A DNA stretch of 64,000 nt from Bradyrhizobium arachidis. Its GTDB lineage: Bacteria > Pseudomonadota > Alphaproteobacteria > Rhizobiales > Xanthobacteraceae. How positions within the stretch are numbered: position 1 is the first letter of the stretch; each line of letters starts with the position of its first letter. The notes beneath the pieces are model-generated. The model did not search any database and had not been told where the DNA came from. It saw only the letters and a program-made list of their open reading frames with translations. Location: positions 9,425,001 to 9,489,000 of the forward strand of contig NZ_CP030050.1 of the NCBI RefSeq assembly GCF_015291705.1. The letters are read 5' to 3'. Positions 27,413-38,604 of this stretch are shown here, one piece after another. Made by a program: the position numbers and the translations under genes.

Positions 27413-29626
27413 TCAGGCCGCCGTCTTCTTCGGCGCGAACCGGCCGTAGAAGGTTTCGCCCTTCGCCGCCATCTCCTCGAGCAGCTTCGGCGGGGTGAAG
27501 CGCGAGCCGTATTTCGCCTCGAGCTTGTGGCAGAGCTCGACGAACTTCTTCGTGCCCATGAAGTCGATGTAGGACAGCGTACCGCCGGTGAACGGCGCGA
27601 AGCCAAAGCCGAGGATCGAGCCGACATCCGCCTCGCGCGGATCGGTGATGACGTGGTCCTCGACCGTGCGCGCGGCTTCCACCGCCTGCACCACCAGGAA
27701 GCGCTGCTTCAGCTCCTCGACGTCGAGCGTATCAGGGTCGAGCTGCTTCGGCTGCAGCGCCGAGAGGCCCGGCCACAGGCTCTTCGAGCCCTTGCCCTTC
27801 TCGGGATAGTCGTAAAAACCCTTGCTGTTCTTGCGGCCGAGGCGGCCCTGGTTCTCGACCATCTCCACCATCAGCTTTTTCTGATCGGGGTTGATGGCGT
27901 TGGGGCCGAGATCGGCTTCGGTGGCCTTCATGATCTTGAGGCCGAGATCGAGCGCGACCTCGTCCGACAGCGAGAGCGGGCCGACCGGCATGCCGGCCAT
28001 CTTGGCGCAGTTCTCGATCATCGCCGGCGGCACGCCTTCGAGGAACATCTCGTTGCCTTCGGCGACGTAGCGGCCGACGCAGCGATTGGCGAAGAAGCCG
28101 CGGCTGTCGTTGACCACGATCGGCGTCTTGCCGATCTGACGGACATAGTCGAGCGCGGTCGCGAGCGCGACGTCGCCGGTGTTCTTGCCGAGGATGATCT
28201 CGACCAGCATCATCTTCTCGACAGGCGAGAAGAAGTGGATGCCGACGAACTTGCCCTGGTCCTTGAAGCTCTCGGCCAGCGAGGTGATCGGCAGGGTCGA
28301 GGTGTTCGACGCGAAGATCACGTCCGGCTTGAGATATTCCTGCGCCTTGGCGAAGGTTTCGGCCTTGACCTTGCGGTCCTCGAACACGGCCTCGATGACG
28401 AGGTCGACGTCCTTCAGCGCCGCGTAGTCAGCCGTCGGCGTGATGCGCGCGAGCAGCGCTTCGGCATCCGTCGGCTTGGCGCGGCCCTTCTTGATCTGCT
28501 CCTCGATCACCTTCTGCGCGTGCGCCTTGCCCTTGTCGGCGCTTTCCTGGTCGCGGTCGATCAGCACGACGTCGAGGCCGGCGCGGGCCGAGACGTAGCC
28601 GACGCTCGCGCCCATGAAGCCTGCGCCGATCACGGCGATCTTCTTGACCTTGGTCGCGGGCACGTCCTTCGGACGGCGCGCGCCCTTGTTCAGCTCCTGC
28701 ATCGACAGGAACAGGCTGCGGATCATCGCAGCCGCCTCCTTCGAGCGCAGCACCGAGGTGAAGTACCGCGACTCGACGCGAAGTGCGGCGTCGATCGGCA
28801 GCTGGAGGCCTTCATAGACGCAGCTCATGATCGCGCGCGCGGCCGGATAATTGTCGTAGGTCTCGCGGCGATAGATCGCGTTGCCGGCCGGGAACATCAT
28901 CATGCCGGCTTTGGAGAACACGGGGCCGCCGGGCAGCTTGAAGCCCTTCTCGTCCCAGGGCGCGACAGCCTTGCCGCCGCCCTTGATCCAGTCCTTCGCG
29001 GCCTTGATGAGATCGGCGGCGGGAACGATGGCGTGGATCAGGTTCAGCGCCTTCGCCTTCTCGACGGTAACAGGATCGCCCTTGAGCAGGATCGTCATCG
29101 CATCCTGCGGCGGCACCAGACGCGGCACGCGCTGCGTGCCACCAGCGCCGGGGAACAGGCCGACCTTGACCTCGGGCAGGCCGAGGCGGGTCTTGGGATT
29201 CTCTGCGGCCACGCGATAGTGACAGCACAGCGTGATCTCGAAGCCGCCGCCGAGCGCGAGGCCGTTGATCGCGGCCGCCCACGGCTTGCCGGAGGTTTCG
29301 ATCGAGCGCAGCACCTGCGAGAACCGGCGGCTCTGGTCGAACAGCATCTGGTTCGCGGCGGTCTCGCCCTGCTCCTTCAGAACCTTGGCATAGGCCTGGT
29401 TCATGCCTTCGAGCATGGAGAGGTCAGCACCCGCGCAGAACGCGTCCTTGGCCGAAGTGATGACGACACCCTTCACCGCGGCGTCGGCCGTGGTTGCCTT
29501 GACGATCGCGTCGAGCTCGCTGGTCGAGGTCTCGTCGAGCACGTTCATCGAACGGCCCGGGATGTCCCAGGTGACGAGCGCGATGCCGTCGGAATCGGTC
29601 TCAACCTTAAAATTCTTGTAAGCCAT
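27413..29626 (-). CDS. fadJ: Enoyl-CoA hydratase / 3-hydroxyacyl-CoA dehydrogenase (FadJ type)
   Basis: This 737-residue bifunctional enzyme carries out hydration and NAD-dependent oxidation in beta-oxidation. The N-terminal crotonase domain (about 1-190) has the oxyanion-hole segment [11 protein letters not shown] and the acidic site [19 protein letters not shown]. The dehydrogenase NAD site is [17 protein letters not shown] at about 330, with the catalytic [13 protein letters not shown] region and a C-terminal helical domain. It ends the operon that starts at 33115, 18 bases after the thiolase gene. Confidence 0.96.
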   Translation of the reverse strand: MAYKNFKVETDSDGIALVTWDIPGRSMNVLDETSTSELDAIVKATTADAAVKGVVITSAKDAFCAGADLSMLEGMNQAYAKVLKEQGETAANQMLFDQSRRFSQVLRSIETSGKPWAAAINGLALGGGFEITLCCHYRVAAENPKTRLGLPEVKVGLFPGAGGTQRVPRLVPPQDAMTILLKGDPVTVEKAKALNLIHAIVPAADLIKAAKDWIKGGGKAVAPWDEKGFKLPGGPVFSKAGMMMFPAGNAIYRRETYDNYPAARAIMSCVYEGLQLPIDAALRVESRYFTSVLRSKEAAAMIRSLFLSMQELNKGARRPKDVPATKVKKIAVIGAGFMGASVGYVSARAGLDVVLIDRDQESADKGKAHAQKVIEEQIKKGRAKPTDAEALLARITPTADYAALKDVDLVIEAVFEDRKVKAETFAKAQEYLKPDVIFASNTSTLPITSLAESFKDQGKFVGIHFFSPVEKMMLVEIILGKNTGDVALATALDYVRQIGKTPIVVNDSRGFFANRCVGRYVAEGNEMFLEGVPPAMIENCAKMAGMPVGPLSLSDEVALDLGLKIMKATEADLGPNAINPDQKKLMVEMVENQGRLGRKNSKGFYDYPEKGKGSKSLWPGLSALQPKQLDPDTLDVEELKQRFLVVQAVEAARTVEDHVITDPREADVGSILGFGFAPFTGGTLSYIDFMGTKKFVELCHKLEAKYGSRFTPPKLLEEMAAKGETFYGRFAPKKTAA

Positions 29627-29644
29627 GTTGGTTGCTCCCTATCC

Positions 29645-30853
<1,209 letters not shown>

Positions 30854-30901
30854 GACGCCCTCCTGATCTGTTGTTCAAATTTCGACGGCGCGGAAGCAGC
30901 C

Positions 30902-32692
30902 TCAGAACGCTTCCGCCGGCAGTTCCATGATGGTGGCGCAGCCGGACTGGATGCGCGCGAGATTGGCCGCGGTCTCCGGCAGCATCCGCTCCATGAAGAA
31001 GCGGCCGGTGACGAGTTTCGTGGAGAGATAGGGGGTGGCGCCCTGCTCGGCAATCTTGACCTGGGTGACCTTGGCCATCTTCGCCCACATGTAGCCGAGG
31101 GCGACGAAGCCGAAGAGATGCAAATAGTCGGTCGCGGCCGCACCGGCATTGTCGGGCTTCATCATCGCATTCTGCATCAGCCAGGTGGTGGCCTGCTGGA
31201 GATGGCCGAGCGAAGCCGACAGCGGCGTGATGAACGGCTTCATCGCCTCGTCGCCGCCGTTCTCCTTGGCGAAGGCCATGACCTCGCCGAAGAAGGCCAT
31301 GATGGCGCGGCCGCCGTCGCGCGGCAGCTTGCGGCCGACGAGATCGAGCGCCTGGATGCCGTTGGCGCCTTCATAAATCATCGCGATGCGGGCATCGCGG
31401 ACGAACTGCTCCATGCCCTGTTCGGCGATATAGCCGTGGCCGCCATACATCTGCTGCGCCTGCACCGCGTTGGCAAAGCCGTAGTCGGTGAGGAAGCCCT
31501 TCAGCACCGGCGTCATCAGACCCATGTGGTCGTCGGCGGCCTGGCGGTCCTTCGGGTCCTCGGAGCGATGGGCGACGTCGCTCTTCAGCGCGGTCCACAT
31601 CACGAAGGCGCGCGCGGCCTCGTTGAAGGCGCGGATCGAGAGCAGCGTGCGGCGCACGTCGGGATGGACGATGATCGGGTCGGCCGGCTTGTCCGGCGCC
31701 TTGGCGCCGGTGAGCGCGCGGCCCTGGATGCGCTCGCGGGCATAGGCAACGGCGTTCTGATAGGCGACCTCGGATTGCGCGAGACCCTGAACGGCGACAC
31801 CGAGGCGGGCCTCGTTCATCATCACGAACATGCCTTGCATGCCCTTGTTCTCTTCGCCGATCAACCAGCCGGTGGCGTTGTCGTAGTTCATCACGCAGGT
31901 GGAGTTGCCGTGGATGCCCATCTTGTGCTCGATCGAGCCGCAGACGACGCCGTTGCGCTGCCCCACCGAGCCATCGGCGTTGACCAGGAATTTCGGCACC
32001 ACGAACAGTGACACGCCCTTGATGCCGGCGGGCGCGCCCTCGATGCGGGCGAGCACGAGGTGGATGATGTTGTCCGCGAGGTCATGCTCGCCAGCCGAGA
32101 TGAAGATCTTGGTGCCCGTGATCTTGAAGCTGCCGTCGGCCTGGCGCACCGCCTTGGTGCGGAGCATGCCGAGATCGGTGCCGCAATGCGGCTCGGTCAG
32201 GTTCATGGTGCCGGTCCACTCGCCGGCGACCATCTTCGGCACGTAGGTCTGCTTTTGCTCCGGCGAGCCATGAACGATCAGCGCCGCGGTCGCGCCCATG
32301 GTGAGGCCGCCATACATCGAGAACGCCATGTTGGCGGAGATCTGGAATTCGTTGACGGCTTGCGAGAGCGTCACCGGCAGGCCCTGGCCGCCGAACTCGG
32401 TCGGCGCGGAGAGACCAAGCCAGCCGCCCTCGGCGACCTGCTTGAAGGCGTCCTTAAAACCCTTCGGCGTGGTGACGCTGCCGTCCTCAGTGCGCTTGCA
32501 GCCTTCGAGATCGCCGACGCGATTGAGCGGCTGGAGCACCTCTTCGGCGAGCTTGGCGGCCTCGCCCAGGATCGCCTCGCGCACGTCGCTCGAGGCATCG
32601 GAGAAGCCGGCGAGGTTGTCGTAGCGGTCGATCTGGAAGACGTCGTTGAGCAGGAAGTTCACGTCTTCGACGGGGGCTTTATAGATCGGCAT
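30902..32692 (-). CDS. Acyl-CoA dehydrogenase (large, C-terminal-extended type)
   Basis: This 596-residue flavoenzyme introduces the alpha,beta double bond. FAD/acyl-CoA motifs include MNLTEPHCGTDLGMLRTKA and TKIFISAGEHDLADNI; AMIYEGANGIQALDLVGRK carries the catalytic glutamate. The extra N- and C-terminal parts fit the DmdC/FadE5-like class, used for medium/long or unusual acyl chains. It lies between the NTF2-like gene and the thiolase gene in one leftward operon. Confidence 0.95.
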   Translation of the reverse strand: MPIYKAPVEDVNFLLNDVFQIDRYDNLAGFSDASSDVREAILGEAAKLAEEVLQPLNRVGDLEGCKRTEDGSVTTPKGFKDAFKQVAEGGWLGLSAPTEFGGQGLPVTLSQAVNEFQISANMAFSMYGGLTMGATAALIVHGSPEQKQTYVPKMVAGEWTGTMNLTEPHCGTDLGMLRTKAVRQADGSFKITGTKIFISAGEHDLADNIIHLVLARIEGAPAGIKGVSLFVVPKFLVNADGSVGQRNGVVCGSIEHKMGIHGNSTCVMNYDNATGWLIGEENKGMQGMFVMMNEARLGVAVQGLAQSEVAYQNAVAYARERIQGRALTGAKAPDKPADPIIVHPDVRRTLLSIRAFNEAARAFVMWTALKSDVAHRSEDPKDRQAADDHMGLMTPVLKGFLTDYGFANAVQAQQMYGGHGYIAEQGMEQFVRDARIAMIYEGANGIQALDLVGRKLPRDGGRAIMAFFGEVMAFAKENGGDEAMKPFITPLSASLGHLQQATTWLMQNAMMKPDNAGAAATDYLHLFGFVALGYMWAKMAKVTQVKIAEQGATPYLSTKLVTGRFFMERMLPETAANLARIQSGCATIMELPAEAF

Positions 32693-32731
32693 TGCGTTCT
32701 CCCGGCATGGGGCTTGAAGTGGCGGAATTCT

Positions 32732-33115
32732 CTAGGATTGGGCGGCGAGCTGCTCCGCCATCAGGCGGTGCAGCATGTTGATCGCCTTGAGCGGACGCAC
32801 CATCACCTTGAAATGGGTGATGCGTCCCTCGGCATCGAAGGTGATGATGTCGACGCCGTTGATCTCGATGCCGTCGATGATGGTCTTGAATTCGAGCACG
32901 GCGCCGCTCGCGTTCTTCCACTCCCCGACATAGGTGAAGCCGGGACCACCGAGCACCTTCTCGGCGCTCGCGAGATATTTGAAGGTGATGTCGCGGCCGC
33001 GCTGGGGCGAATGCACGACGGGGCTTTCGAACACGGCGTCAGGATGCAGCAGGTCCCAGAGCGCGGCGCGGTCATGGGACTTCATGAAGGCGTACCAGGA
33101 ATCGAGGCCGGTCAT
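32732..33115 (-). CDS. NTF2-like/SnoaL-like protein, first gene of the beta-oxidation operon
   Basis: This 127-residue protein has the NTF2-like barrel: opening helix WYAFMKSHDRAALWDLLHP, then DAVFESPVVHSPQRGRDI and the strand TFDAEGRITHFKVMVRPL. Polyketide cyclase-like and lipid-binding members exist. As the promoter-proximal gene of the operon it may bind or pre-process a substrate of the downstream enzymes, but this is inferred only from context. Confidence 0.85.
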   Translation of the reverse strand: MTGLDSWYAFMKSHDRAALWDLLHPDAVFESPVVHSPQRGRDITFKYLASAEKVLGGPGFTYVGEWKNASGAVLEFKTIIDGIEINGVDIITFDAEGRITHFKVMVRPLKAINMLHRLMAEQLAAQS

Positions 33116-33155
33116 GGTCAGGATGCCTCCCTAGATTAAAGCCTTGGCAAGAAAC

Positions 33156-33180
33156 TCGAAAACAACCCCATGCACAGTAG
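33156..33180. repeat. 25-base sequence repeated at 61001-61025
   Basis: The 25 bases starting TCGAAAACAACCCCATGC are identical at 61001-61025. Both copies lie between genes, one before the beta-oxidation operon and one after lepA. The function is unknown. Confidence 0.85.
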
Positions 33181-33241
33181 CGAGGGGTTGATTCGGCTGG
33201 GTTTTCCGGTCGGGTCTTGAACCCCGACCTTGGATCACCTC

Positions 33242-33283
33242 ATATGCACATTGACGCATATGCACCAATGCGCATAAAGTCAA
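33242..33283 (-). promoter_or_regulatory. Promoter of the beta-oxidation operon overlapped by two tandem PadR-type boxes
   Basis: On the minus strand TTGACT (33283-33278) and TATGCG (33260-33255) are 17 bases apart, a plausible leftward promoter. Two inverted repeats of the PadR type lie on it: ATATGC-N8-GCATAT (33242-33261) and ATGC-N8-GCAT (33260-33275), centres about 16 bases apart and sharing two bases. PadR proteins often bind ATGY-N8-RCAT-like sites. Binding here would block the operon and could also control padR, whose start is at 33320. Confidence 0.65.
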
Positions 33284-33319
33284 GTCAATTGGTCGGGACT
33301 TCAAGAAGGAGCTGGTGCC

Positions 33320-33910
33320 ATGGCGCTGGGCGACGCAATCCTCGCATGCCTGACGGAACGTCCGATGACGGGCTACGAGCTCGCCAAGACATTCGACTCC
33401 TCGATCGGCTTCTTCTGGAAGGCCGATCACCAACAAATCTACCGCGAACTCTCCAAGCTGCGCGACCGCGGCTATATCCAGGGGCGCGAGGTCGTACAGT
33501 CCGGCAAACCCAATAAGCTCATCTATACGCTCACTCCGGAGGGCCGAACAGCGCTGCGGCACTGGGCCGCGCGGCCGAGCACCCCGCCCTCGATCAAGGA
33601 CGACCTCTTGGTGCGGCTGCATGCGCTCGACAGCATCGATATCGAGCCCATGCGCACCGATTTGATGGACCGGCTGGAGCACCACCGCGACCGTCACGCC
33701 AATTACGAGCGCATCCTGAAGAAGCGTTTTCCGGACGGCACGGCGGAGGGCAGGCTCGACCTCGGCAATCTGCTGCTGCTCCGCCTCGGCGCCCGCCACG
33801 AGCAGATGGTGGCCGATTTCTGCGAAGAGGCGCTCGAGGCGCTGTCGGCCATGAGCGGCAAAGGCACGGTGGTGCCGCTGGAGGACAGCAAGCGCGAGGG
33901 CAAGGGCTAG
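33320..33910 (+). CDS. PadR family transcriptional regulator
   Basis: This 196-residue regulator has an N-terminal winged helix (ALGDAILACLTERPMTGYELA, then DHQQIYRELSKLRDRGYI and GKPNKLIYTLTPEG) and a C-terminal helical dimerisation domain (LLVRLHALDSIDIEPM to MVADFCEEALEAL), the Vir_act_alpha_C plan. It diverges from the beta-oxidation operon and two matching inverted repeats lie on that promoter, so it is most likely its repressor. The inducer may be a fatty acyl-CoA or aromatic acyl compound; not shown. Confidence 0.92.
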   Translation: MALGDAILACLTERPMTGYELAKTFDSSIGFFWKADHQQIYRELSKLRDRGYIQGREVVQSGKPNKLIYTLTPEGRTALRHWAARPSTPPSIKDDLLVRLHALDSIDIEPMRTDLMDRLEHHRDRHANYERILKKRFPDGTAEGRLDLGNLLLLRLGARHEQMVADFCEEALEALSAMSGKGTVVPLEDSKREGKG

Positions 33911-33918
33911 GCCCGGGC

Positions 33919-34681
33919 TTAGAACTTCGTCACGACGGGCTTGTCATCCCAGTTGAAGCGGACGTTCACGCCGGCGCGAACGATGTCGTCGGTCAACCGG
34001 ACATCGCGGGTGCTGACGGTGAGTGCACCAGTCGGGACGGCCGGGTCGACATATCGCTTGCTGCCGAAATCGACGTGAACGTATTCGAGCTTGAAGCTTA
34101 CCGCGCCCCAGCTATCGGTCCACGCCGCCCATTCGCCGCCGAGACCGGCCGCGAGGGCCGGTGCGGGTCTTGGAGTCCGTGACCTGCCCCTCCGGACTGG
34201 ACACGGTGACCTCCGTGCCGGCGAATGCGACGCCGGCGGTGCCGTAGATCAGGAACTGATCGATCGCATAGCCGATGCGGCCGCGAAACATGTCGATCCA
34301 GCGCTCCCGCGTGCTGCTCAAGGCTGTGCGATTGAAGGGCGGCAGATCCTGCGCGGAGCCGTGCGTGTTGGTCCATGAGGCGTCGTTCTCGAATCCGAGC
34401 ACCGTCTTCTCGATCTGAAAATCGCAGCCGAAAGCCCCGCCCGCGACCCCGCCGGTGAGATTGAAGGTACCTGTGAGCGTGGGACCGACGGCATCGCCGG
34501 CGCGCGCGACGTGCTCGCTCTTGCCCCAGGAGCCGCCACCCTGGACGCCGACATAGCAACTCGTCCAGTTGAAGCCTGCGGGCGCCGGCGCTTTCACCAC
34601 GGGCTTTGCCGCCGGGGCATCGGCGGCAAAGGCGGACGATACCAGTCCGGCCGCCATCGCGGCCACGAGCAACCATTTCAT
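33919..34681 (-). pseudogene. Outer-membrane beta-barrel protein gene, frameshifted
   Basis: Reading leftward from ATG 34681, the frame gives a signal peptide (VAAMAAGLVSSAFAADA) and barrel strands (TSCYVGVQGGGSWGKSEH, GRIGYAIDQFLIYGTAGVAF) and stops at 34112. Near 34170 the coding potential moves to another frame that continues GGEWAAWTDSWGAVSFKLEY and ends in WDDKPVVTKF at 33919, a typical C-terminal aromatic end of an Omp25/31-like barrel. One extra base around 34165-34175 explains it. It is either a true pseudogene or an assembly error. Intact, it would be about 250 residues. Confidence 0.8.
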
Positions 34682-34792
34682 CTCAGCAACAATCCGCTCA
34701 GGCGGAGCGCAAAACGCAAGCGCTCGCTATCCCTGAGACGGGCCGGCGATGCCGGCGGCGAAATTTTTGTCGAAGGCACGCCGGTCGTTCAC

Positions 34793-34927
34793 TCCCTCTC
34801 CCGCTTGCGGGAAAGGGTCGGGGTGAGGGCTTTCTCCTCTTGGGGGTTCTCGCCTAAAGGAGCCACCCTCTCCCCAACCCTCTCAGCGCGAGCGAAGCTC
34901 GTCGCGCCCCGCACACGGGGGAGGGAG
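34793..34927. repeat. Palindromic repeat, family D, copy 1
   Basis: It opens CCTCTCCCGCTTGCGGGAAA and includes GGGTGAGGGC and ACCCTCTCCCCAACCCTCTC, closing with GGGGGAGGGAG. Related elements lie at 38650-38765 and 47371-47515. The 455-base gap 34682-35136 contains this element, the promoter of the barrel gene and the upstream region of the PodJ-like gene; no gene was seen. Confidence 0.75.
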
Positions 34928-35136
34928 CACACCGACCCCGCGGTGGCGCCGCGGTTCCCGCCGCCCAACTTTAAGACACCGGCGCCGCATTCCTTAACCC
35001 GTTATTTACCGTAACAGGAAAAAGTCGGTTTTCGAGGCAGACGACCCGCGCCAAATCCGATTGTCTTTGCAACCGGCACGCGAGGGAAGGCTGGAGGCGC
35101 CGGGGTGGGGCGCTGAAGTCGGAACCGGACAGAGTC

Positions 35137-38100
35137 ATGAATTCGCGCGTATCGTGGAGTGTTGACGGCATCGATCCATCCGTCAGGGAGCGGGCCGAAG
35201 CTGCTGCGCGTCGTGCCGGCATGTCACTCAACGATTGGCTGAACTCCACGCTCGGCGAGACTGCACCGCCGAGCTTTCGCCCGCCTTACGATCAGCGCCA
35301 GCAACAGCAGCACATGCCGAGTCAGGAGAGCCGCGAAGTCGCGGACATTCACCAGCGGCTCGACGCGATCACCCAGCAGATCGAACGGATCTCGAAGCCC
35401 GCGCCGCGCCAAGACTCTTCTCGTGAAAGAGACGTCGCGCGCGAGCAGGGCGTCGCGCGCCAGCTCAACGACGCGATCTCGCGGCTCGATGCGCGGCTGT
35501 CGCAAATCTCCCGCCCGCAGCAGCCGCAGCAAGCTCAAGCGCCGCGGCCCGCGCCCGCGCCGTCACCGGTCGAAATGCGCCAGCGCCAGGCCGATGCGGT
35601 CGAGCGTGCGGCAACACAGGTCTATCGCAGCTCACCACCCCTGAGCCCTGCCTCGTTCGACGTCGCGGTCGCCGAGATCACCGCACGCCAGAGCGAGCTC
35701 GACAGCTTTACGCCGAGGCAAATGCCGCCGCGCGCCGCGCCCTCGATTGCACCCGCAGCACCTTACGCGCCGGCCATGGCGCCGCCCCCGCCCGCCTATG
35801 CGCCGCCGCAGCAGCAGCCGGGGCCTGATTTCTCGGCGCTCGAGCGCCATCTGCTCAAGATCACGAGCCAAATCGAATCGCTGCAGCGCCCCGACAATAC
35901 CGAGCAGGCCATCTCCGCCTTCCGCGGCGAGCTCGCCGAGATCCGTCAGGCCATCACCGAGGCGATGCCGCGGCGCGCGATCGAATCGATCGAGAACGAG
36001 ATTCGCTCGCTGCACCGTCGCATCGACGAGACCCGCTCCAACGGCACCGACGGCCAGGTGCTGTCGGGCATCGAGCGCGCGCTGTCCGACATCAAGCAGG
36101 TGCTGCGCACGCTGACGCCGGCCGAGCAGCTCACCGGCTATGACGAGGCGATCCGCAATCTCGGCGCCAAGCTCGATCTGATCCTGCGCGCCAATGATGA
36201 TCCCTCGACGGTGCGCCAACTAGAGGACGCGATCTCGGCGCTGCGCGCCATCGTCTCCAACGTCGCCTCCAACGAGGCGCTGGCACGGCTGTCCGAAGAC
36301 GTGCAGCTGCTGTCGTCCAAGGTCGACCAGATCACCCGCGCGTCCGGCCACAGCGACAGCTTCGCGGTGCTCGAGCAGCGCATCGCCGCCCTCACCGCCG
36401 CGCTGGAAACGCGCGAGCGGCCGCAGCCGTCCGAAAGCACCGAGCATCTGGAAGCCGCGATCCGCGCATTGTCGGACCGCTTCGACCGCATGCAGGTCGG
36501 CAACGATTCCGCATCGACTTTCGCCCATCTCGAGCAGCGGGTCTCGTACCTGCTGGAGCGGATCGAGGCCGCCGCCGATCCGCGCAACGGAAACTTAAGC
36601 CGCGTCGAGGACGGACTGCACGATATCCTGCGCCACCTCGAGCGGCAGCAGGCGACCTATTCCGCGCTGGCCGAGAGCCGCAATTCGGCGCCGCCGGCCG
36701 ATTCCGGCGTGGTCGATCTCGTCAAGCGCGAACTCTCCGACATCCGCTTCAGCCAGGCCGAGACCAACCGCAGCACGCAGGACTCGCTTGAAGCCGTCCA
36801 TAGCGCGCTCGGCCACGTCGTCGATCGCCTCTCGATGATCGAGGGCGATCTGCGCGCGGTGCGCTCGGCACCGCCAGCCCCTGCGCCGCAGCCGATGCCC
36901 ATGTCGTCGATGCCCATGGCGTCGATGGCGATGCCGATGACCGCGCCCATGGAGCCCGCGCCGATGGTGCGCGAGCCGTGGCAACAAGCGCAGCAGCAGC
37001 CGAAATACGATCCCAAGCCCGAGCTGCCGAATCCCGCCGCCGCGCAGCACCCGCCGCACTCCGCCTTCGTCGCCGCGCCGCGCGAATTCCACGCCGCTGC
37101 TCCGGCCGCGCCGCCGCCGGTGCCGGCTGCCCCACCCGTTCCGCCGCGCGCAATCAGCGAGATCCTGGAGCCGCACACGGCGCCGGCGCGCGCCGCGATC
37201 GCACCGGAATTGCCGCCGGATCATCCGCTCGAGCCGGGCACCCGGCCGGGCGGCCGTGCCGCCACGCCCTCGGAGCGCATCGCCGCCTCCGAAAGCGCGA
37301 TCAGCGAAATCCCCGCCGCGCCGAAAGAGCCGGTGTCGTCGTCGAGCTTCATCGCGGCGGCGCGCCGCGCTGCCCAGGCCGCAGCGGCGCAACCGCCCGA
37401 GAAGCCCGCCCGCGGCGTCAAGGCCGCGCTCGCGTCCCGTGCAAAGGACAAGGGCCAGAGCCAGGAAGGCGGCTCGACCATCACCTCCAAGATCCGCTCG
37501 CTGCTGGTCGGCGCGAGCGTGGTCGTGATCGTGCTCGGCACCTTCAAGATGGCGATGAACCTGCTCGAGGGCGGCGGCCCGGCGCCGGCGCCGCAGGCGA
37601 TGGAGAATTCGTCGCCCGCGCCCGCGCCGCAGCCGGCACCGCCGCCGGTCGAGACCAAGCCCGCCGCGCCCGAGCAGATCACGCCGTCGATGACCTCGCC
37701 GACGCCGATCGGCCGGCAGTCGCAGAACAATGCCGCGCCGGCTCCCATGAATAATTCCAGCGGCACGGCTTCGGTCGAAATCCCGCCGGCGCCCACCGTG
37801 CCGCCTCCGCCCGCGGCGTCGAGCGATGTGACTGGCGCGCTGTCGGGCACGAGCCGCGGCAGGCTCGGAACGATCCAGGTGCCGCCGAGCGAAAAACTGC
37901 CTGACGCCATCGGCGGCCCTGGCTTGCGCACCGCCGCGATGAAGGGCGATGCGACCGCGGCCTACGAGATCGGCCTGCGCTTTGCGGAAGGCAAGGGCGT
38001 CGCCACGAATTACGACGAAGCCGCCAAATGGTACGACCGCGCGGCGCAGGCCGGCGTGGTGCCCGCGACCTTCCGCCTCGGCACGCTCTATGAGAAGGGC

Positions 38101-38604
38101 CTCGGCGTGAAGAAGGACGCCGACATCGCCCGCCGCTACTACACCCAGGCCGCCGAGCGCGGCAACGCCAAGGCCATGCACAATCTCGCGGTGCTCGATG
38201 CCGATGGCGGCGGACGCGGCGCCAATTACAAGAGCGCGGCGCAGTGGTTCCGCAAGGCGGCCGATCGCGGCGTCGCCGACAGCCAGTTCAACCTCGGCAT
38301 CCTCTATGCCCGCGGCATCGGCGTCGAGCAGAACCTCGCCGAGTCCTACAAATGGTTCAGCCTCGCGGCCGCCCAAGGCGATGCGGACGCAGCCGGCAAG
38401 CGCGACGATGTGGCCAAGCGCCTCGACCCGCAATCGCTCGCCGCCGCCAAGCTCGCGATCCAGACTTTCAGCGCCGAGCCGCAACCCGACGACGCCGTCA
38501 ACGTTCCCGCCCCGAACGGCGGCTGGGACAGCGCGCCCCAGGCGAGCGCCAAGCCCGCGCCGAAGCAGGTTGCGACGAGGCGTTCGGTCTCGGCGGCGCA
38601 TTAA
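35137..38604 (+). CDS. PodJ-like polar localisation protein with Sel1 repeats
   Basis: This 1155-residue protein begins with a conserved short block (SWSVDGIDPSVRERAEAAAR, MSLNDWLNSTLGE), followed by long coiled-coil regions at about 60-115 and 230-590, Pro/Ala-rich linkers, one membrane helix at about 788-810 (SLLVGASVVVIVLGTF), another Pro-rich linker and four Sel1 repeats at about 930-1085 (AAYEIGLRFAEGKGV, PATFRLGTLYEKGLGV, KAMHNLAVLD, SQFNLGILYARGIGV). This order matches PodJ, the Caulobacter polar organiser whose C-terminal Sel1 part is periplasmic. A polar scaffold role is likely but unproven here. Confidence 0.85.
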   Translation: MNSRVSWSVDGIDPSVRERAEAAARRAGMSLNDWLNSTLGETAPPSFRPPYDQRQQQQHMPSQESREVADIHQRLDAITQQIERISKPAPRQDSSRERDVAREQGVARQLNDAISRLDARLSQISRPQQPQQAQAPRPAPAPSPVEMRQRQADAVERAATQVYRSSPPLSPASFDVAVAEITARQSELDSFTPRQMPPRAAPSIAPAAPYAPAMAPPPPAYAPPQQQPGPDFSALERHLLKITSQIESLQRPDNTEQAISAFRGELAEIRQAITEAMPRRAIESIENEIRSLHRRIDETRSNGTDGQVLSGIERALSDIKQVLRTLTPAEQLTGYDEAIRNLGAKLDLILRANDDPSTVRQLEDAISALRAIVSNVASNEALARLSEDVQLLSSKVDQITRASGHSDSFAVLEQRIAALTAALETRERPQPSESTEHLEAAIRALSDRFDRMQVGNDSASTFAHLEQRVSYLLERIEAAADPRNGNLSRVEDGLHDILRHLERQQATYSALAESRNSAPPADSGVVDLVKRELSDIRFSQAETNRSTQDSLEAVHSALGHVVDRLSMIEGDLRAVRSAPPAPAPQPMPMSSMPMASMAMPMTAPMEPAPMVREPWQQAQQQPKYDPKPELPNPAAAQHPPHSAFVAAPREFHAAAPAAPPPVPAAPPVPPRAISEILEPHTAPARAAIAPELPPDHPLEPGTRPGGRAATPSERIAASESAISEIPAAPKEPVSSSSFIAAARRAAQAAAAQPPEKPARGVKAALASRAKDKGQSQEGGSTITSKIRSLLVGASVVVIVLGTFKMAMNLLEGGGPAPAPQAMENSSPAPAPQPAPPPVETKPAAPEQITPSMTSPTPIGRQSQNNAAPAPMNNSSGTASVEIPPAPTVPPPPAASSDVTGALSGTSRGRLGTIQVPPSEKLPDAIGGPGLRTAAMKGDATAAYEIGLRFAEGKGVATNYDEAAKWYDRAAQAGVVPATFRLGTLYEKGLGVKKDADIARRYYTQAAERGNAKAMHNLAVLDADGGGRGANYKSAAQWFRKAADRGVADSQFNLGILYARGIGVEQNLAESYKWFSLAAAQGDADAAGKRDDVAKRLDPQSLAAAKLAIQTFSAEPQPDDAVNVPAPNGGWDSAPQASAKPAPKQVATRRSVSAAH

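Noticed and set aside
33917..34112. A short separate gene downstream of the barrel gene
   Set aside because: Its translation continues the barrel protein to the expected C-terminal phenylalanine, so it is the second half of the frameshifted gene.
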